The notes beneath the pieces are model-generated. The model saw nothing but the letters and a program-made list of their open reading frames with translations. It ran no database searches and had not been told where the DNA came from. DNA of 64,000 nt, taken from assembly GCF_003050905.1 (NCBI RefSeq), contig NZ_QAOT01000009.1, one strand, 5' to 3'. Shown here one piece after another: positions 52,579 to 61,168 of this stretch. Each line of letters starts with the position of its first letter. Within the stretch, counting starts at the first letter, position 1. The DNA comes from Cereibacter_A azotoformans (GTDB taxonomy: Bacteria; Pseudomonadota; Alphaproteobacteria; Rhodobacterales; Rhodobacteraceae). The position numbers and the translations under genes are program-made.

Positions 52579-53661
52579 TCAGCGCAGCTTGAGCGTCGAG
52601 AGGCCGATCAGGGCGAGGATCAGCGAGATGATCCAGAAGCGGATCACGATCTGCGGCTCGGCCCAGCCCTTCTTCTCGAAATGGTGGTGGATCGGCGCCA
52701 TCAGGAACACCCGCCGCCCGGTGCGCTTGAAATAGAGCACCTGGATGATCACCGAGAGCGCCTCGGTCACGAAGAGGCCGCCCACGATCGCCAGCACGAT
52801 CTCGTGCTTGGTGCAGACCGCGATCGCACCCAGCGCGCCGCCGAGCGCAAGCGAACCCGTATCCCCCATGAAGACCGCGGCCGGAGGGGCATTGTACCAC
52901 AGGAAGCCCAGCCCCCCGCCCACAAGCGCCGAGGTGAAGATCAGCAGCTCCCCGGTGCCGGGCACGAAATGGACGCCGAGATAGTCGGTCAGGTTGAAGT
53001 TGCCGACGACATAGGCGATCACGCCAAGCGTGGTGCCCGCGATCATCACCGGCATGATGGCCAGCCCGTCGAGCCCGTCGGTCAGGTTCACCGCATTGGC
53101 CGCGCCCACGATCACCACCATGGCGAAGGGCACGAAGAACCAGCCGAGATTGACCAGCGCATCCTTGAAGAAGGGCATGGCGAGCTGAAGCGTCAGGTCC
53201 GGCGGATGCGACCAGGCGGCGGCCGTGGCGGCGAGCGCCGCGATCACGAGGCCGATCAGGAAGCGCACCCGTCCCGAAACGCCCTTGGTGTTCTGCTTCT
53301 TGACCTTGGCATAGTCGTCGGCAAAGCCGATCAGCCCGAAGGCCACCGTCACCAGCAGCACGATCCAGACGTACGGGTTGTCGAGCCGCGCCCACAGAAG
53401 GGTCGAGACCACCAGCGACGAGAGGATCAGCAGCCCCCCCATGGTGGGCGTGCCGGCCTTGGCGAAATGGGTGGCCGGCCCGTCGTCGCGGATCGGCTGG
53501 CCCTTGCCCTGCTTGCGGCGCAGGAAGTCGATCAGCGGACGGCCGAAGAGGAAGCCGAAGATCAGGGCGGTGAAGAAGGCCGCTCCCGCCCGGAAGGTCA
53601 GGTAGCGGAACAGGTTGAAAATGTCGCCGCCGTCGGAAAAGGCGGTCAGGGAGTACAGCAT
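52579..53661 (-). CDS. mraY: Phospho-MurNAc-pentapeptide translocase
   Basis: A 360-residue enzyme with ten membrane helices that makes lipid I. NLTDGLDGLAIMP holds two catalytic aspartates, VFMGDTGSLALGG the third, and PIHHHFEKKGW the histidine loop. The start is directly next to the murF stop, with no base between. After its stop, 52534-52554 forms a GCGCCCGG/CCGGGCGC hairpin without a good U run. Confidence 0.96.
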   Translation of the reverse strand: MLYSLTAFSDGGDIFNLFRYLTFRAGAAFFTALIFGFLFGRPLIDFLRRKQGKGQPIRDDGPATHFAKAGTPTMGGLLILSSLVVSTLLWARLDNPYVWIVLLVTVAFGLIGFADDYAKVKKQNTKGVSGRVRFLIGLVIAALAATAAAWSHPPDLTLQLAMPFFKDALVNLGWFFVPFAMVVIVGAANAVNLTDGLDGLAIMPVMIAGTTLGVIAYVVGNFNLTDYLGVHFVPGTGELLIFTSALVGGGLGFLWYNAPPAAVFMGDTGSLALGGALGAIAVCTKHEIVLAIVGGLFVTEALSVIIQVLYFKRTGRRVFLMAPIHHHFEKKGWAEPQIVIRFWIISLILALIGLSTLKLR

Positions 53662-55107
53662 CTACTCGGCCCCTCGGGTCCTGGATGGGCCGGACTGACC
53701 CAGTTTGCGGAGCGCGTCAACCACCAGGCTGACCTTGATCCCCTTCGAGCCCTTCACCAGCACGATGTCGCCGGCATCGACCAGCAGCCGCGCCCTCGGC
53801 ACCAGCTCGGCCGCCGTCTCGACCCACTCGCCGCGCTGGCGGCGGGGCAGCGCCTCGTGCAGGGCCCGCATCCGCGGCCCGACGCAATGGACAAGCGCGA
53901 TGCCGGCCAGAGCGGGATGGTCGGCGATGGCGCGGTGAAGCGCAGCCTCCGTCGGGCCGAGTTCGAGCATGTCGCCGAGGATCGCGATGCGGCGGCCGGT
54001 CGAGATGCGCCCCACACCGTCGGTCGGCGCCATCGCGGCCAGCAGCTCGAGACTGGCCGCGACCGAGGCCGGGTTGGCGTTGAAGGCATCGTCGATTAGG
54101 TCGAAGCCCGCCCCGTCCACCGGATCGAGGGCGATGCGCTCGCGCGTGCCGCGGCCGGCGGGCGGCGACCAGAGCCCGAGATCGCACGCCGTGATGGTGA
54201 GATCGAGGCCGAGCGCCTCGGCGGCGGCCAGCACCGCGAGCGCATTGGCCGCGAAGTGCCGCCCCGGCGTCAGCACCTTGAAGAGGAAGGTCTGGTCGGC
54301 GTGACTGGCGCGGGCGATCGTGGCCTCGGGCGTGATCTGGATGTCGGAGAGGCGCCAGTCGGCCGCGCCGGACTGGCCGAAGGTCATGGCCGGCACACCG
54401 AGCGCCAAGGCCCGCGCCGCGAGGACCGGCGTCACCTCGAGATCGGCGGGCAGGATCGCGAGACCGCCGGGCTCGAGCCCCTCGAGGATCGCGGCCTTCT
54501 CTTCGGCGATGGCCGTGATGCTGTCGAACGCCTCGAGATGGGCGGGGGCGACCGTGGTGATGAGCGCCAGATGCGGGCGGGCCAGGCGCGCGAGCGGCGC
54601 GATCTCGCCGGGGTGGTTCATGCCGATCTCGATCACGGCGAAATCCACGTCGGCCGGCATCCGGGCGAGCGTGAGCGGCACGCCCCAGTGGTTGTTGTAG
54701 GAGGCCTCGGCGGCATGGACCGTGCCCTGCCCGCGCAGCGCCGCGCGAAGCATCTCCTTGGTCGAGGTCTTGCCGACCGAGCCCGTCACGCCGATCACGC
54801 GGGCGCGGGATCGCGCACGGGCCACGCGGCCGAGGGCTGCGAGCGCTTCGAGAACGTCAGGAACGAGGAGGAGCGGCGCGCCGTCGGTCAGGCCGTCGGG
54901 GATGCGCGAGACGAGGGCCGCGGCGGCCCCGTTGGCCAGCGCCTGGGCCACGAACGCGTGGCCGTCGCGCTGGTCCTTGAGCGCCACGAAGAGGTCGCCG
55001 GGGCGGAGCGTGCGGCTGTCGATCGAGACGCCGGTCGCGGAGAAGGCGCGGGTGGCGCGGCCGCCCGTGGCGGCCGAGGCCTCGTCGGAGGTCCAGAGGG
55101 GGGTCAT
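53662..55107 (-). CDS. murF: UDP-MurNAc-tripeptide--D-Ala-D-Ala ligase
   Basis: A 481-residue Mur ligase finishing the pentapeptide. IGVTGSVGKTSTKEML is the ATP loop near 108, EIGMNHPGEI and DAFNANPASVAASLELL are ligase signatures. 90 bases separate it from murE; that gap holds repeat copy D. Confidence 0.96.
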   Translation of the reverse strand: MTPLWTSDEASAATGGRATRAFSATGVSIDSRTLRPGDLFVALKDQRDGHAFVAQALANGAAAALVSRIPDGLTDGAPLLLVPDVLEALAALGRVARARSRARVIGVTGSVGKTSTKEMLRAALRGQGTVHAAEASYNNHWGVPLTLARMPADVDFAVIEIGMNHPGEIAPLARLARPHLALITTVAPAHLEAFDSITAIAEEKAAILEGLEPGGLAILPADLEVTPVLAARALALGVPAMTFGQSGAADWRLSDIQITPEATIARASHADQTFLFKVLTPGRHFAANALAVLAAAEALGLDLTITACDLGLWSPPAGRGTRERIALDPVDGAGFDLIDDAFNANPASVAASLELLAAMAPTDGVGRISTGRRIAILGDMLELGPTEAALHRAIADHPALAGIALVHCVGPRMRALHEALPRRQRGEWVETAAELVPRARLLVDAGDIVLVKGSKGIKVSLVVDALRKLGQSGPSRTRGAE

Positions 55108-55134
55108 GGCGTCAGGCCCTGTTGCCGGCGGAGA

Positions 55135-55182
55135 CGGGGGGCCAGCCCCCCGCGCCCCCCGGGATATTTCTGCCAGAATGAA
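55135..55182. repeat. Dispersed intergenic repeat, copy D (inverted)
   Basis: Read on the minus strand: TTCATTCTGGCAGAAATATCC, CGGGGGG, then a short G-rich end GGGGGGCTGGCCCCCC. The inner hairpin of copies A and B is missing. It sits between murE and murF within an otherwise tight operon. Confidence 0.7.
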
Positions 55183-55197
55183 GACGGGGGGACAGGC

Positions 55198-56685
55198 TCA
55201 TATCAGCCCGTCCAGCGCCGCGGTGGCGATGCTCGCCTGTTCGGCGTCGTCAAAGGGGAAGATGTCGGTGCCGACGATCTGGCCGGCTTCGTGGCCCTTG
55301 CCGGCGATGAGCAGCGCATCGCCCGGCGTCAGCGCATCGACGCCGCGCAGGATGGCCTCGGCCCGGTCGCCGACCTCGTGTGCGTCGGGGCAGGCCTCGA
55401 GGATGGCGCGGCGGATCGCGGCGGGATCCTCGGTGCGGGGGTTGTCGTCGGTGACATAGAGCACGTCGGCATGGTCGGCCGCGGCGCGGCCCATCAGCGG
55501 GCGCTTGCCGCGGTCGCGGTCGCCGCCGGCGCCGAAGACCACGATGATGCGGCCCATCACATGCGGGCGCAGCGCCTTGAGGGCGGTCGCGAGCGCGTCG
55601 GGCGTGTGGGCGTAATCGACGAAGACCGAGGCGCCGTTCTGCCGGGTGGCGGCCAGCTGCATCCGGCCGCGCACGCCCTGAAGCTGCGGGAAGGTGGCGA
55701 AGACCCGCTCGGGCGCGTCGCCGGCGCCTATTGCGAGACCGGCAGCCACGGCCACGTTCCAGGCCTGGAAGCCGCCGATCAGCGGCAGGCGGGTCAGGTG
55801 CGGCGTGCCCTGCCAGGAGAAGCGCAGGTCCTGGCCGGTGGCGTCGAACCGCTGCGACAGGAGGCGGAGGTCGGCCTCGGGGTGAAAGCCGGTGCCGATC
55901 ACCTTCTGACCGCGGTCGCGCGCGAGGGCGGCTATCTCGGGGCCCCTGGGGTCGTCGAGGTTGACGACCGTGGTGCCTTCGTCGGGCAGGACGCGGGTGA
56001 AGAGGCCCGCCTTGGCGGCGAAATAGGCCTCGAAGGTCTCGTGATAGTCGAGATGGTCCTGGGTGAAGTTGGTGAAGCCCGCGGCGGCCAGATGCACCCC
56101 GTCGAGGCGGCGCTGCTCGAGCCCGTGGGACGAGGCCTCCATCGCGGCATGGGTGACGCCCGCCTCGGCCGCGTCCGCGAGCAGGCGGTGAAGCGTGATC
56201 GGCTCGGGCGTGGTGTGGGCGGAGGGGGCGGCAAAGGCGCCTTCGACGCCGGTCGTGCCGATGTTGATCGCCGCATGGCCGAGCGCCGCCCAGATCTGGC
56301 GGGTGAAGGTCGCGACCGAGGTCTTGCCGTTGGTGCCCGTCACCGCGACCATGGTGGCCGGCTGGCGCCCGAACCAGAGCGCGGCCGCGCCGGCGAGGGC
56401 CTGACGGGGATCCTCGGCCACGATCAGCGCGGCCGTCGAGCCCTGGAGCGCCTCGCGCGCGAGGGCGGCGCCCGCGGCGTCGGTGAGGATCGCGCGCGCG
56501 CCCGCGGCGAGGGCGGCCGGCACGAAACTCGCGCCATGGCTGCAGGATCCGGGCAGCGCCGCGAAGAGGAAGCCGGGGCGAAGGTGCCGGCTGTCAACCG
56601 CCAGCCCCCGGACGGTGATCTCGGCCCCGCGGCCGCCCACGGGCGTCAGCCCGAGCGCCGAGAGTGTTGCTTCGCGATCCGCCAT
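55198..56685 (-). CDS. murE: UDP-MurNAc-dipeptide--meso-diaminopimelate ligase
   Basis: A 495-residue Mur ligase. AVTGTNGKTSVATF is the ATP loop, and VTDDNPRTEDP carries the DNPR motif that marks meso-diaminopimelate as the added residue, as expected in a Gram-negative. It starts 17 bases after ftsI. Confidence 0.96.
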   Translation of the reverse strand: MADREATLSALGLTPVGGRGAEITVRGLAVDSRHLRPGFLFAALPGSCSHGASFVPAALAAGARAILTDAAGAALAREALQGSTAALIVAEDPRQALAGAAALWFGRQPATMVAVTGTNGKTSVATFTRQIWAALGHAAINIGTTGVEGAFAAPSAHTTPEPITLHRLLADAAEAGVTHAAMEASSHGLEQRRLDGVHLAAAGFTNFTQDHLDYHETFEAYFAAKAGLFTRVLPDEGTTVVNLDDPRGPEIAALARDRGQKVIGTGFHPEADLRLLSQRFDATGQDLRFSWQGTPHLTRLPLIGGFQAWNVAVAAGLAIGAGDAPERVFATFPQLQGVRGRMQLAATRQNGASVFVDYAHTPDALATALKALRPHVMGRIIVVFGAGGDRDRGKRPLMGRAAADHADVLYVTDDNPRTEDPAAIRRAILEACPDAHEVGDRAEAILRGVDALTPGDALLIAGKGHEAGQIVGTDIFPFDDAEQASIATAALDGLI

Positions 56686-56702
56686 CTGCCGCGGTCTCCC
56701 TG

Positions 56703-58496
56703 TCAGTTGCGGACCGCTGTTACCCGATCCACGGCAGGAGCTTCAACCTTGGGTCGCAGGCCGAGGAGGGGCGCCGTGCGGCGGATGATCTCGGCCGCGA
56801 CGGGAACCGCGGTGTAGCCGGCCGTCCGGCGCGGCTGGGGGCCGGAGGTCTCGACCGGCTCATCGAGCGTCACGATCAGCACATATTGCGGGTCGGACGC
56901 GGGGAAGATCGCGGCGAAGGTGTTCACGACCTTGTCGTGGTGATAGCCGCCGCGCGGGTTCGGCTTGTCGGCGGTGCCGGTCTTGCCGGCCACCTCGTAG
57001 CCCACCACGTCGCCGTAGGAGGCGGTCCCGCGCGTCACCACCTGGCGCAGCATCGACAGCGAGTCGCGCGCGACCTCGGGGCGCATCGCGCGCTCGCCCT
57101 GCGGGCGGTTCTCCTGGTGGACGAGGGTGGGCCGGACCATGATCCCGCCGTTCGCGATCGCGCCATAGGCGGCGGCGAGATGCATCGGGCTGGCCGCGAG
57201 GCCGTGACCGTAGGAGGTGGTGATCGTGGTGATCTCGGGCCACTTGGCCGGCACCAGCGGGCGGGCGTAGGGCGCCTCGATCAGTTCGACCGGGGTCGGA
57301 TCGAAGAAGCCCAGCGACTTGAGGAAGGCCTGCTGACGCAGCCCGCCGATCTGCAGCGCGAGACGCGCCGTTCCGACGTTCGAGCTCTTGACGATGACAT
57401 CGGTCGCGGTGAGGAGCGGGCCGTAGTTGTGGTTGCGGAACTCCTTGATCAGGAAGCGGCCCCAGCGCATCGGCGCGTTGGCATCAACCAGCGTCTGGGC
57501 GTTCACGAGCCCCAGCTCCATCGCCTGCGCCACGGTGAAGATCTTGAAGGTCGAGCCCAGCTCGTACACGCCCTGCACCGCCCGGTTGAAGAGCGGGCTG
57601 TCGCCGGGATCGGCGGTCTTCTCGACCAGCGGCGCGGGACGGTCGTTGGGATCAAAGTCCGGCAGCGAGGCCATGGCCAGGATCTCGCCGCTCCGGGCCT
57701 CCATCAGGATGGCCGCGGCGCCCTTGGCGTTCATCATCGTCTTGCCGGCGCCGAGAACCTCGGTGATGGCCGCCTGAATGGTCAGGTCGATCGAGAGGGC
57801 CAGCGGCTCGCCGGCCATGGCCGGATCCCGGAGGCGCGCGTCGAGCGCCTTCTCGATGCCCGCCGTGCCGATCACTTCGGCCGAATGGACGCCCTCGGCG
57901 CCGAAGCTTGCACCGCCCAGCACATGGGCGGCCAGCCGACCGTTGGGATAAAGCCGCATCTCGCGCGGGCCGAACAGCAGGCCCGGATCGCCGATGTCAT
58001 GCACCTGCTGCATCTGCTCGGGCGAGAGCTTCTTGCGGATCCACAGGAAGCGCCGGCCGTCGGTGAACCGCTTGACCAGATCCTCTTCCTTCAGCTCGGG
58101 GAAGATCCCGGCCAGTTCACGGGCGACGCGCACCGGATCGACCATGTCGTGCGGATGGGCGTAGAGCGAATGGGTCAGCAGGTTCGTGGCGAGGATGCGG
58201 CCCGCGCGATCGGTGATGTCGCCGCGCTGGTTCAGGATCTCGGCCCCCGTGGCCGCGGCGCGCGGCTCCATCGGCTGGGTCGAGGCCAGAAGGCCCATGC
58301 GGGCGCCGATCACCGAAAAGGCGAGGAAGAAGCTGAGGCCGAGAAGCAGCAGCCGGCCCTCGGCGCGGTTGCGGGCCTTGTCGCGCATCGCCTCATGGCG
58401 GAGGCGGCGGTTCTCGCGCTCGATCGAATCGGGATTCTCGCCCTTGGCGCGGGCTTCGAGGATGCGGGCCAGCGGACGGAGCGGCGTGCGGATCAC
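56703..58496 (-). CDS. ftsI: Septal transpeptidase FtsI (PBP3)
   Basis: A 597-residue class B penicillin-binding protein. A short cytoplasmic part and a membrane helix (about 48-66) lead to the periplasmic part; the transpeptidase has the serine in ELGSTFKIFT (SxxK), VKSSNVGTA (SxN) and AGKTGTADK (KTG). The start is a GTG at 58496 overlapping the ftsL stop. It works with FtsW on septal wall. Confidence 0.95.
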   Translation of the reverse strand: MIRTPLRPLARILEARAKGENPDSIERENRRLRHEAMRDKARNRAEGRLLLLGLSFFLAFSVIGARMGLLASTQPMEPRAAATGAEILNQRGDITDRAGRILATNLLTHSLYAHPHDMVDPVRVARELAGIFPELKEEDLVKRFTDGRRFLWIRKKLSPEQMQQVHDIGDPGLLFGPREMRLYPNGRLAAHVLGGASFGAEGVHSAEVIGTAGIEKALDARLRDPAMAGEPLALSIDLTIQAAITEVLGAGKTMMNAKGAAAILMEARSGEILAMASLPDFDPNDRPAPLVEKTADPGDSPLFNRAVQGVYELGSTFKIFTVAQAMELGLVNAQTLVDANAPMRWGRFLIKEFRNHNYGPLLTATDVIVKSSNVGTARLALQIGGLRQQAFLKSLGFFDPTPVELIEAPYARPLVPAKWPEITTITTSYGHGLAASPMHLAAAYGAIANGGIMVRPTLVHQENRPQGERAMRPEVARDSLSMLRQVVTRGTASYGDVVGYEVAGKTGTADKPNPRGGYHHDKVVNTFAAIFPASDPQYVLIVTLDEPVETSGPQPRRTAGYTAVPVAAEIIRRTAPLLGLRPKVEAPAVDRVTAVRN

Positions 58497-58852
58497 AGCG
58501 GCTCTCCCACTTCGCCCGAAATGTCGCCCGGCCGCAGGTCCTGCGGCTCGAGCACCTGAAGCGGGTCAGGCGGATAGGACACCTGGGCGGGCGTCCCGAA
58601 CTGCGCCGCCTCGAGCGGCAAGAGGCCGAGCCGGTCGAAGTTCAGCGCGGCCAGTTCGCGCAGCCGGTCCGGGCGGTTGAGATAGGCCCATTCCGCGCGC
58701 TGCACCGACAGCGCCTCGCGCAGGCTCGCGATCTCGCGGTTGAGCGACGACACATCCTTGAGCGCCTGCTGCGTGGCGTAGTTCTCGCGGTAAGCCCAGA
58801 AGGCCAGGCTCATCACGGCGAGGAAGGTGAGGACATAGAGCACGGGGCGCAT
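58493..58852 (-). CDS. ftsL: Cell division protein FtsL
   Basis: A 119-residue bitopic protein: membrane helix at about 4-20 (VLYVLTFLAVMSLAFWAY), then a coiled coil (LNREIASLREALSVQRAEW) and PDRLRELAALNFDRLGL, a pattern typical of FtsL. It overlaps ftsI by four bases and touches rsmH without a gap. Confidence 0.92.
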   Translation of the reverse strand: MRPVLYVLTFLAVMSLAFWAYRENYATQQALKDVSSLNREIASLREALSVQRAEWAYLNRPDRLRELAALNFDRLGLLPLEAAQFGTPAQVSYPPDPLQVLEPQDLRPGDISGEVGEPL

Positions 58853-59848
58853 TCAGCGACGTCCTTTCTTCGGGATGAGCGGCATTCCGAGCGCCTGCGG
58901 ATCGACCGGGCCGGCGGGGGCATCGGTGCGCACGCCCACGCGCAGCCGCGCCGACCGGGCGCGGGGGTTGTCGGCGAGTTCCGCCTCGTCGGGGCTGATC
59001 GCACGGCGCAGCGGCAGGGTGAAGCGCGCGGCTTCCGCGCGGGTCTCGGGCGCGTAGCGGTTGCCCTGCCCCTCGCCGCCCGACCGGAGCTGGAGGAACC
59101 GTTTCACGATCCGGTCCTCAAGGCTGTGGAAGGTGACCACGGCCAGGCGCCCGCCGGGCTTCAGCGCGCGTTCGGCGGCCTCGAGCCCTTCGACCAGCTC
59201 GGAAAACTCGGCGTTCACGGCGATTCGGATCGCCTGGAAGCTGCGGGTGGCCGGATGTATCTGGCCGGGCTTGGGCCGCGGCAGGCAGCGGGCCACGATT
59301 TGCGCCAGGTGCAGGGTGCGGGTGATCGGGCCGGCCGCGCGCGCCTCGACGATGGCGCGGGCGATGCGGCGCGAGGCGCGCTCCTCGCCATAGTGATAGA
59401 GGATGTCGGCCAGCGTCTCCTCGGAGGCCTCGTTGACCAGATCGGCCGCGCTTTCGCCCTGCTGGCTCATGCGCATGTCCAGAGGCCCGTCCTTCTGGAA
59501 CGAGAAGCCGCGATCGGCCTGATCCAGCTGCATCGACGAGACGCCGAGATCCAGCACCACCCCGTCGAGCGGCTCGCCCGCGTGGACGTCAAGCTGCGAG
59601 AAGGTGCCGGCGACCAGCCGCAGCCGGTCGCCGTAGGCGCCGGCCCAGTCCTGCGCCATCTCGAGCGCGAGCGGGTCGCGGTCCACGCCGATCACCCGGT
59701 CCGCCCCCGCCTCGAGGAGCCCGCGCGCATAGCCGCCCGCGCCGAAGGTGCCGTCGAGCCAGACGCCCGACACGGGCGCCACCGCCGCCAGCAGCGGGCG
59801 CAGCAGCACCGGGATGTGGGGCCGGCGCCCGGTCTCGGCCGCGGCCAT
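58853..59848 (-). CDS. rsmH: 16S rRNA m4C1402 methyltransferase
   Basis: A 331-residue SAM enzyme (also mraW). HIPVLLRPLLAAVAP starts it, WLDGTFGAGGYARGLLEAG is the SAM loop near 32, LDLGVSSMQLDQADRGFSF and VVTFHSLEDRIVKRFL are family segments. It begins 3 bases after mraZ. Confidence 0.95.
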   Translation of the reverse strand: MAAAETGRRPHIPVLLRPLLAAVAPVSGVWLDGTFGAGGYARGLLEAGADRVIGVDRDPLALEMAQDWAGAYGDRLRLVAGTFSQLDVHAGEPLDGVVLDLGVSSMQLDQADRGFSFQKDGPLDMRMSQQGESAADLVNEASEETLADILYHYGEERASRRIARAIVEARAAGPITRTLHLAQIVARCLPRPKPGQIHPATRSFQAIRIAVNAEFSELVEGLEAAERALKPGGRLAVVTFHSLEDRIVKRFLQLRSGGEGQGNRYAPETRAEAARFTLPLRRAISPDEAELADNPRARSARLRVGVRTDAPAGPVDPQALGMPLIPKKGRR

Positions 59849-59851
59849 GAC

Positions 59852-60358
59852 TCAGAGCCCCGTCTCTTCGAGCAGCGAGAGCATGTCGGCGCCCGGAGGC
59901 AGGATCACCTCCTCTTCGGCGGCCAGCTCGGCGGCGTAGGTGTCGGCCTTCCAGATCTGGAACTTGTTGAGCGTGCCGGCAAAGGTCGCCTCGGTGCCGC
60001 CCTTGAGCTCGTCGGGCGTGATGCCGAGCTTCTCGCGGCCCTTGGGGGGCAGCACGATCCGGCCATCCTCGTCCAGCTCCATGTTGAGCGCGAGGGTGAT
60101 CATGTTGCGCTCCAGATAGCGGCGCCTAGGCGTGCCCATGGGGAGCGCGCGGATCCGTTCCTCGATCCGGTCCATCTCGGTCATGGTGTAGCATTCGACA
60201 TAGGAGCGGTCCCCGCCATAGACGAGGACGAAGCTGGCCCGGCCGCCGGAATATTTGGGATCGCCGGCCTCGATCACACGACGGAAGGGGGCCGGGATCG
60301 ACACCCGCGCCTTGGCGTCAACCTTCTGGTTGTATTCGCCTCTGAACGCCTCCGCCAC
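59852..60358 (-). CDS. mraZ: Transcriptional regulator MraZ
   Basis: A 168-residue protein with two AbrB-like DNA-binding repeats: YNQKVDAKARVSIPAPFR at about 9-26 and NMELDEDGRIVLPPKGRE at about 88-105. MraZ forms rings that bind TGGG-type repeats before its own gene and controls the dcw cluster. Four such repeats lie at 60633-60667, 275 bases upstream, at the head of the leader. First gene of the cluster. Confidence 0.95.
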   Translation of the reverse strand: MAEAFRGEYNQKVDAKARVSIPAPFRRVIEAGDPKYSGGRASFVLVYGGDRSYVECYTMTEMDRIEERIRALPMGTPRRRYLERNMITLALNMELDEDGRIVLPPKGREKLGITPDELKGGTEATFAGTLNKFQIWKADTYAAELAAEEEVILPPGADMLSLLEETGL

Positions 60359-60412
60359 GGCCTTTCGGCTCCTTCACTGCCCTGTCCCGCACCGGCGGGC
60401 GCATCGCCCGGA

Positions 60413-60460
60413 CCGGAAACGAAAGCGGCGGATCGAGCGGCTGCCACTGCCCGATCCGCC
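60413..60460 (-). terminator. Leader terminator/attenuator hairpin before mraZ
   Basis: Minus strand GGCGGATCG / CGATCCGCC (60460-60452 with 60435-60427), a perfect 9-bp stem with a 16-base loop, followed by GCTTTCGTTTCC. The U stretch is broken, so it should end only part of the transcripts and let the rest reach mraZ. Confidence 0.6.
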
Positions 60461-60630
60461 GTGCCTGTCCCATCGCTGGGTGTCCAACTGCGCACACACA
60501 CCTGGGGGGATGTCTGCTCGCATGCGCGCCGGATCTGTCGTTGGATGAAAGCGGGTGCCTGTATGAAGCCTGCTTTTCGCCTGTTCGGGGTCTGTCGCCC
60601 CTGTTCACTGTCCCGTTCTCATCTCGTGAA
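60413..60630 (-). ncRNA. upsM: UpsM-like small RNA from the dcw leader
   Basis: R. sphaeroides is known to make an abundant sRNA of about 206 bases, UpsM, from the long leader upstream of mraZ. Here the leader has no gene, and a terminator-like hairpin ends near 60413; counting back about 206 bases puts the 5' end near 60620-60630, next to the MraZ repeats. Both ends are approximate: no start site can be read directly. The part 60359-60412 would be present only in the full mRNA. Confidence 0.72.
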
Positions 60631-60632
60631 CT

Positions 60633-60667
60633 AGGGATGCCATGGGATTTTATGGGACGCAATGGGC
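60633..60667. promoter_or_regulatory. MraZ operator: four phased TGGG-type repeats
   Basis: On the plus strand AGGGA (60633), TGGGA (60643), TGGGA (60653) and TGGGC (60663), each separated by exactly five bases, so repeats lie one helical turn apart. This is the known MraZ site (TGGGN repeats with 5-base spacers). A TTGCGT at minus 60662-60657 could be the -35 box of the dcw promoter, inside the operator. Confidence 0.75.
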
Positions 60668-61168
60668 TGTTGCGGCGGAAGGTGCGCGGCAGGCGGTATC
60701 CGGCCTGTCGTGCAATGGCTAACAGGGCAGCCTTGCGTGCCGCGCAACCCAACATATCGGGAAGGCGTACGCAGTTCCTCCGAAATATGGTGCGAGAAGT
60801 TAACAACCGACCGTCCCACGTTTTCCCGAAGGATCGGCAGGATGAAGCCATTTTGTCACAGGGCGGGAAAATTTGGCGAGCCCGTGCAGGCGAAAGCCGC
60901 CCGAATCGCGCCTTTGTGACGAACCTTGATTCGTCGGCATCGGCGCCTGACACCTCTGTTCACGGCTTTGCGAGCAGTTGCCAGCCTTGCGGTGCCGCAT
61001 CGGGTCGCTTTCCGCGCCGGCTGTGGCCTTGAGGATGCAGTCCGGGATTTGGCGCCGCCACCTCGCATCCCATGCTTTCCCATCTGCGCGCCGCGCGCCC
61101 GAGCCGCTCCCATGGTTTCCCGGAACGGAGCGGGCGCCGGGCCGCCGGATGTGGCGGCGCCCGGCCTC
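60668..61168. other. Intergenic region between mrp and the dcw leader
   Basis: About 500 bases with no gene I can support. Open frames on both strands have no family match. It holds the upstream part of the dcw promoter region and, at 61129-61161, GC-rich inverted repeats past the mrp stop that may end mrp transcription. Confidence 0.5.

Noticed and set aside
60541..61032. Open frames in the dcw leader region
   Set aside because: No family match and no ribosome site. The plus-strand frame lies antisense to the leader, and its composition is not that of a conserved protein.
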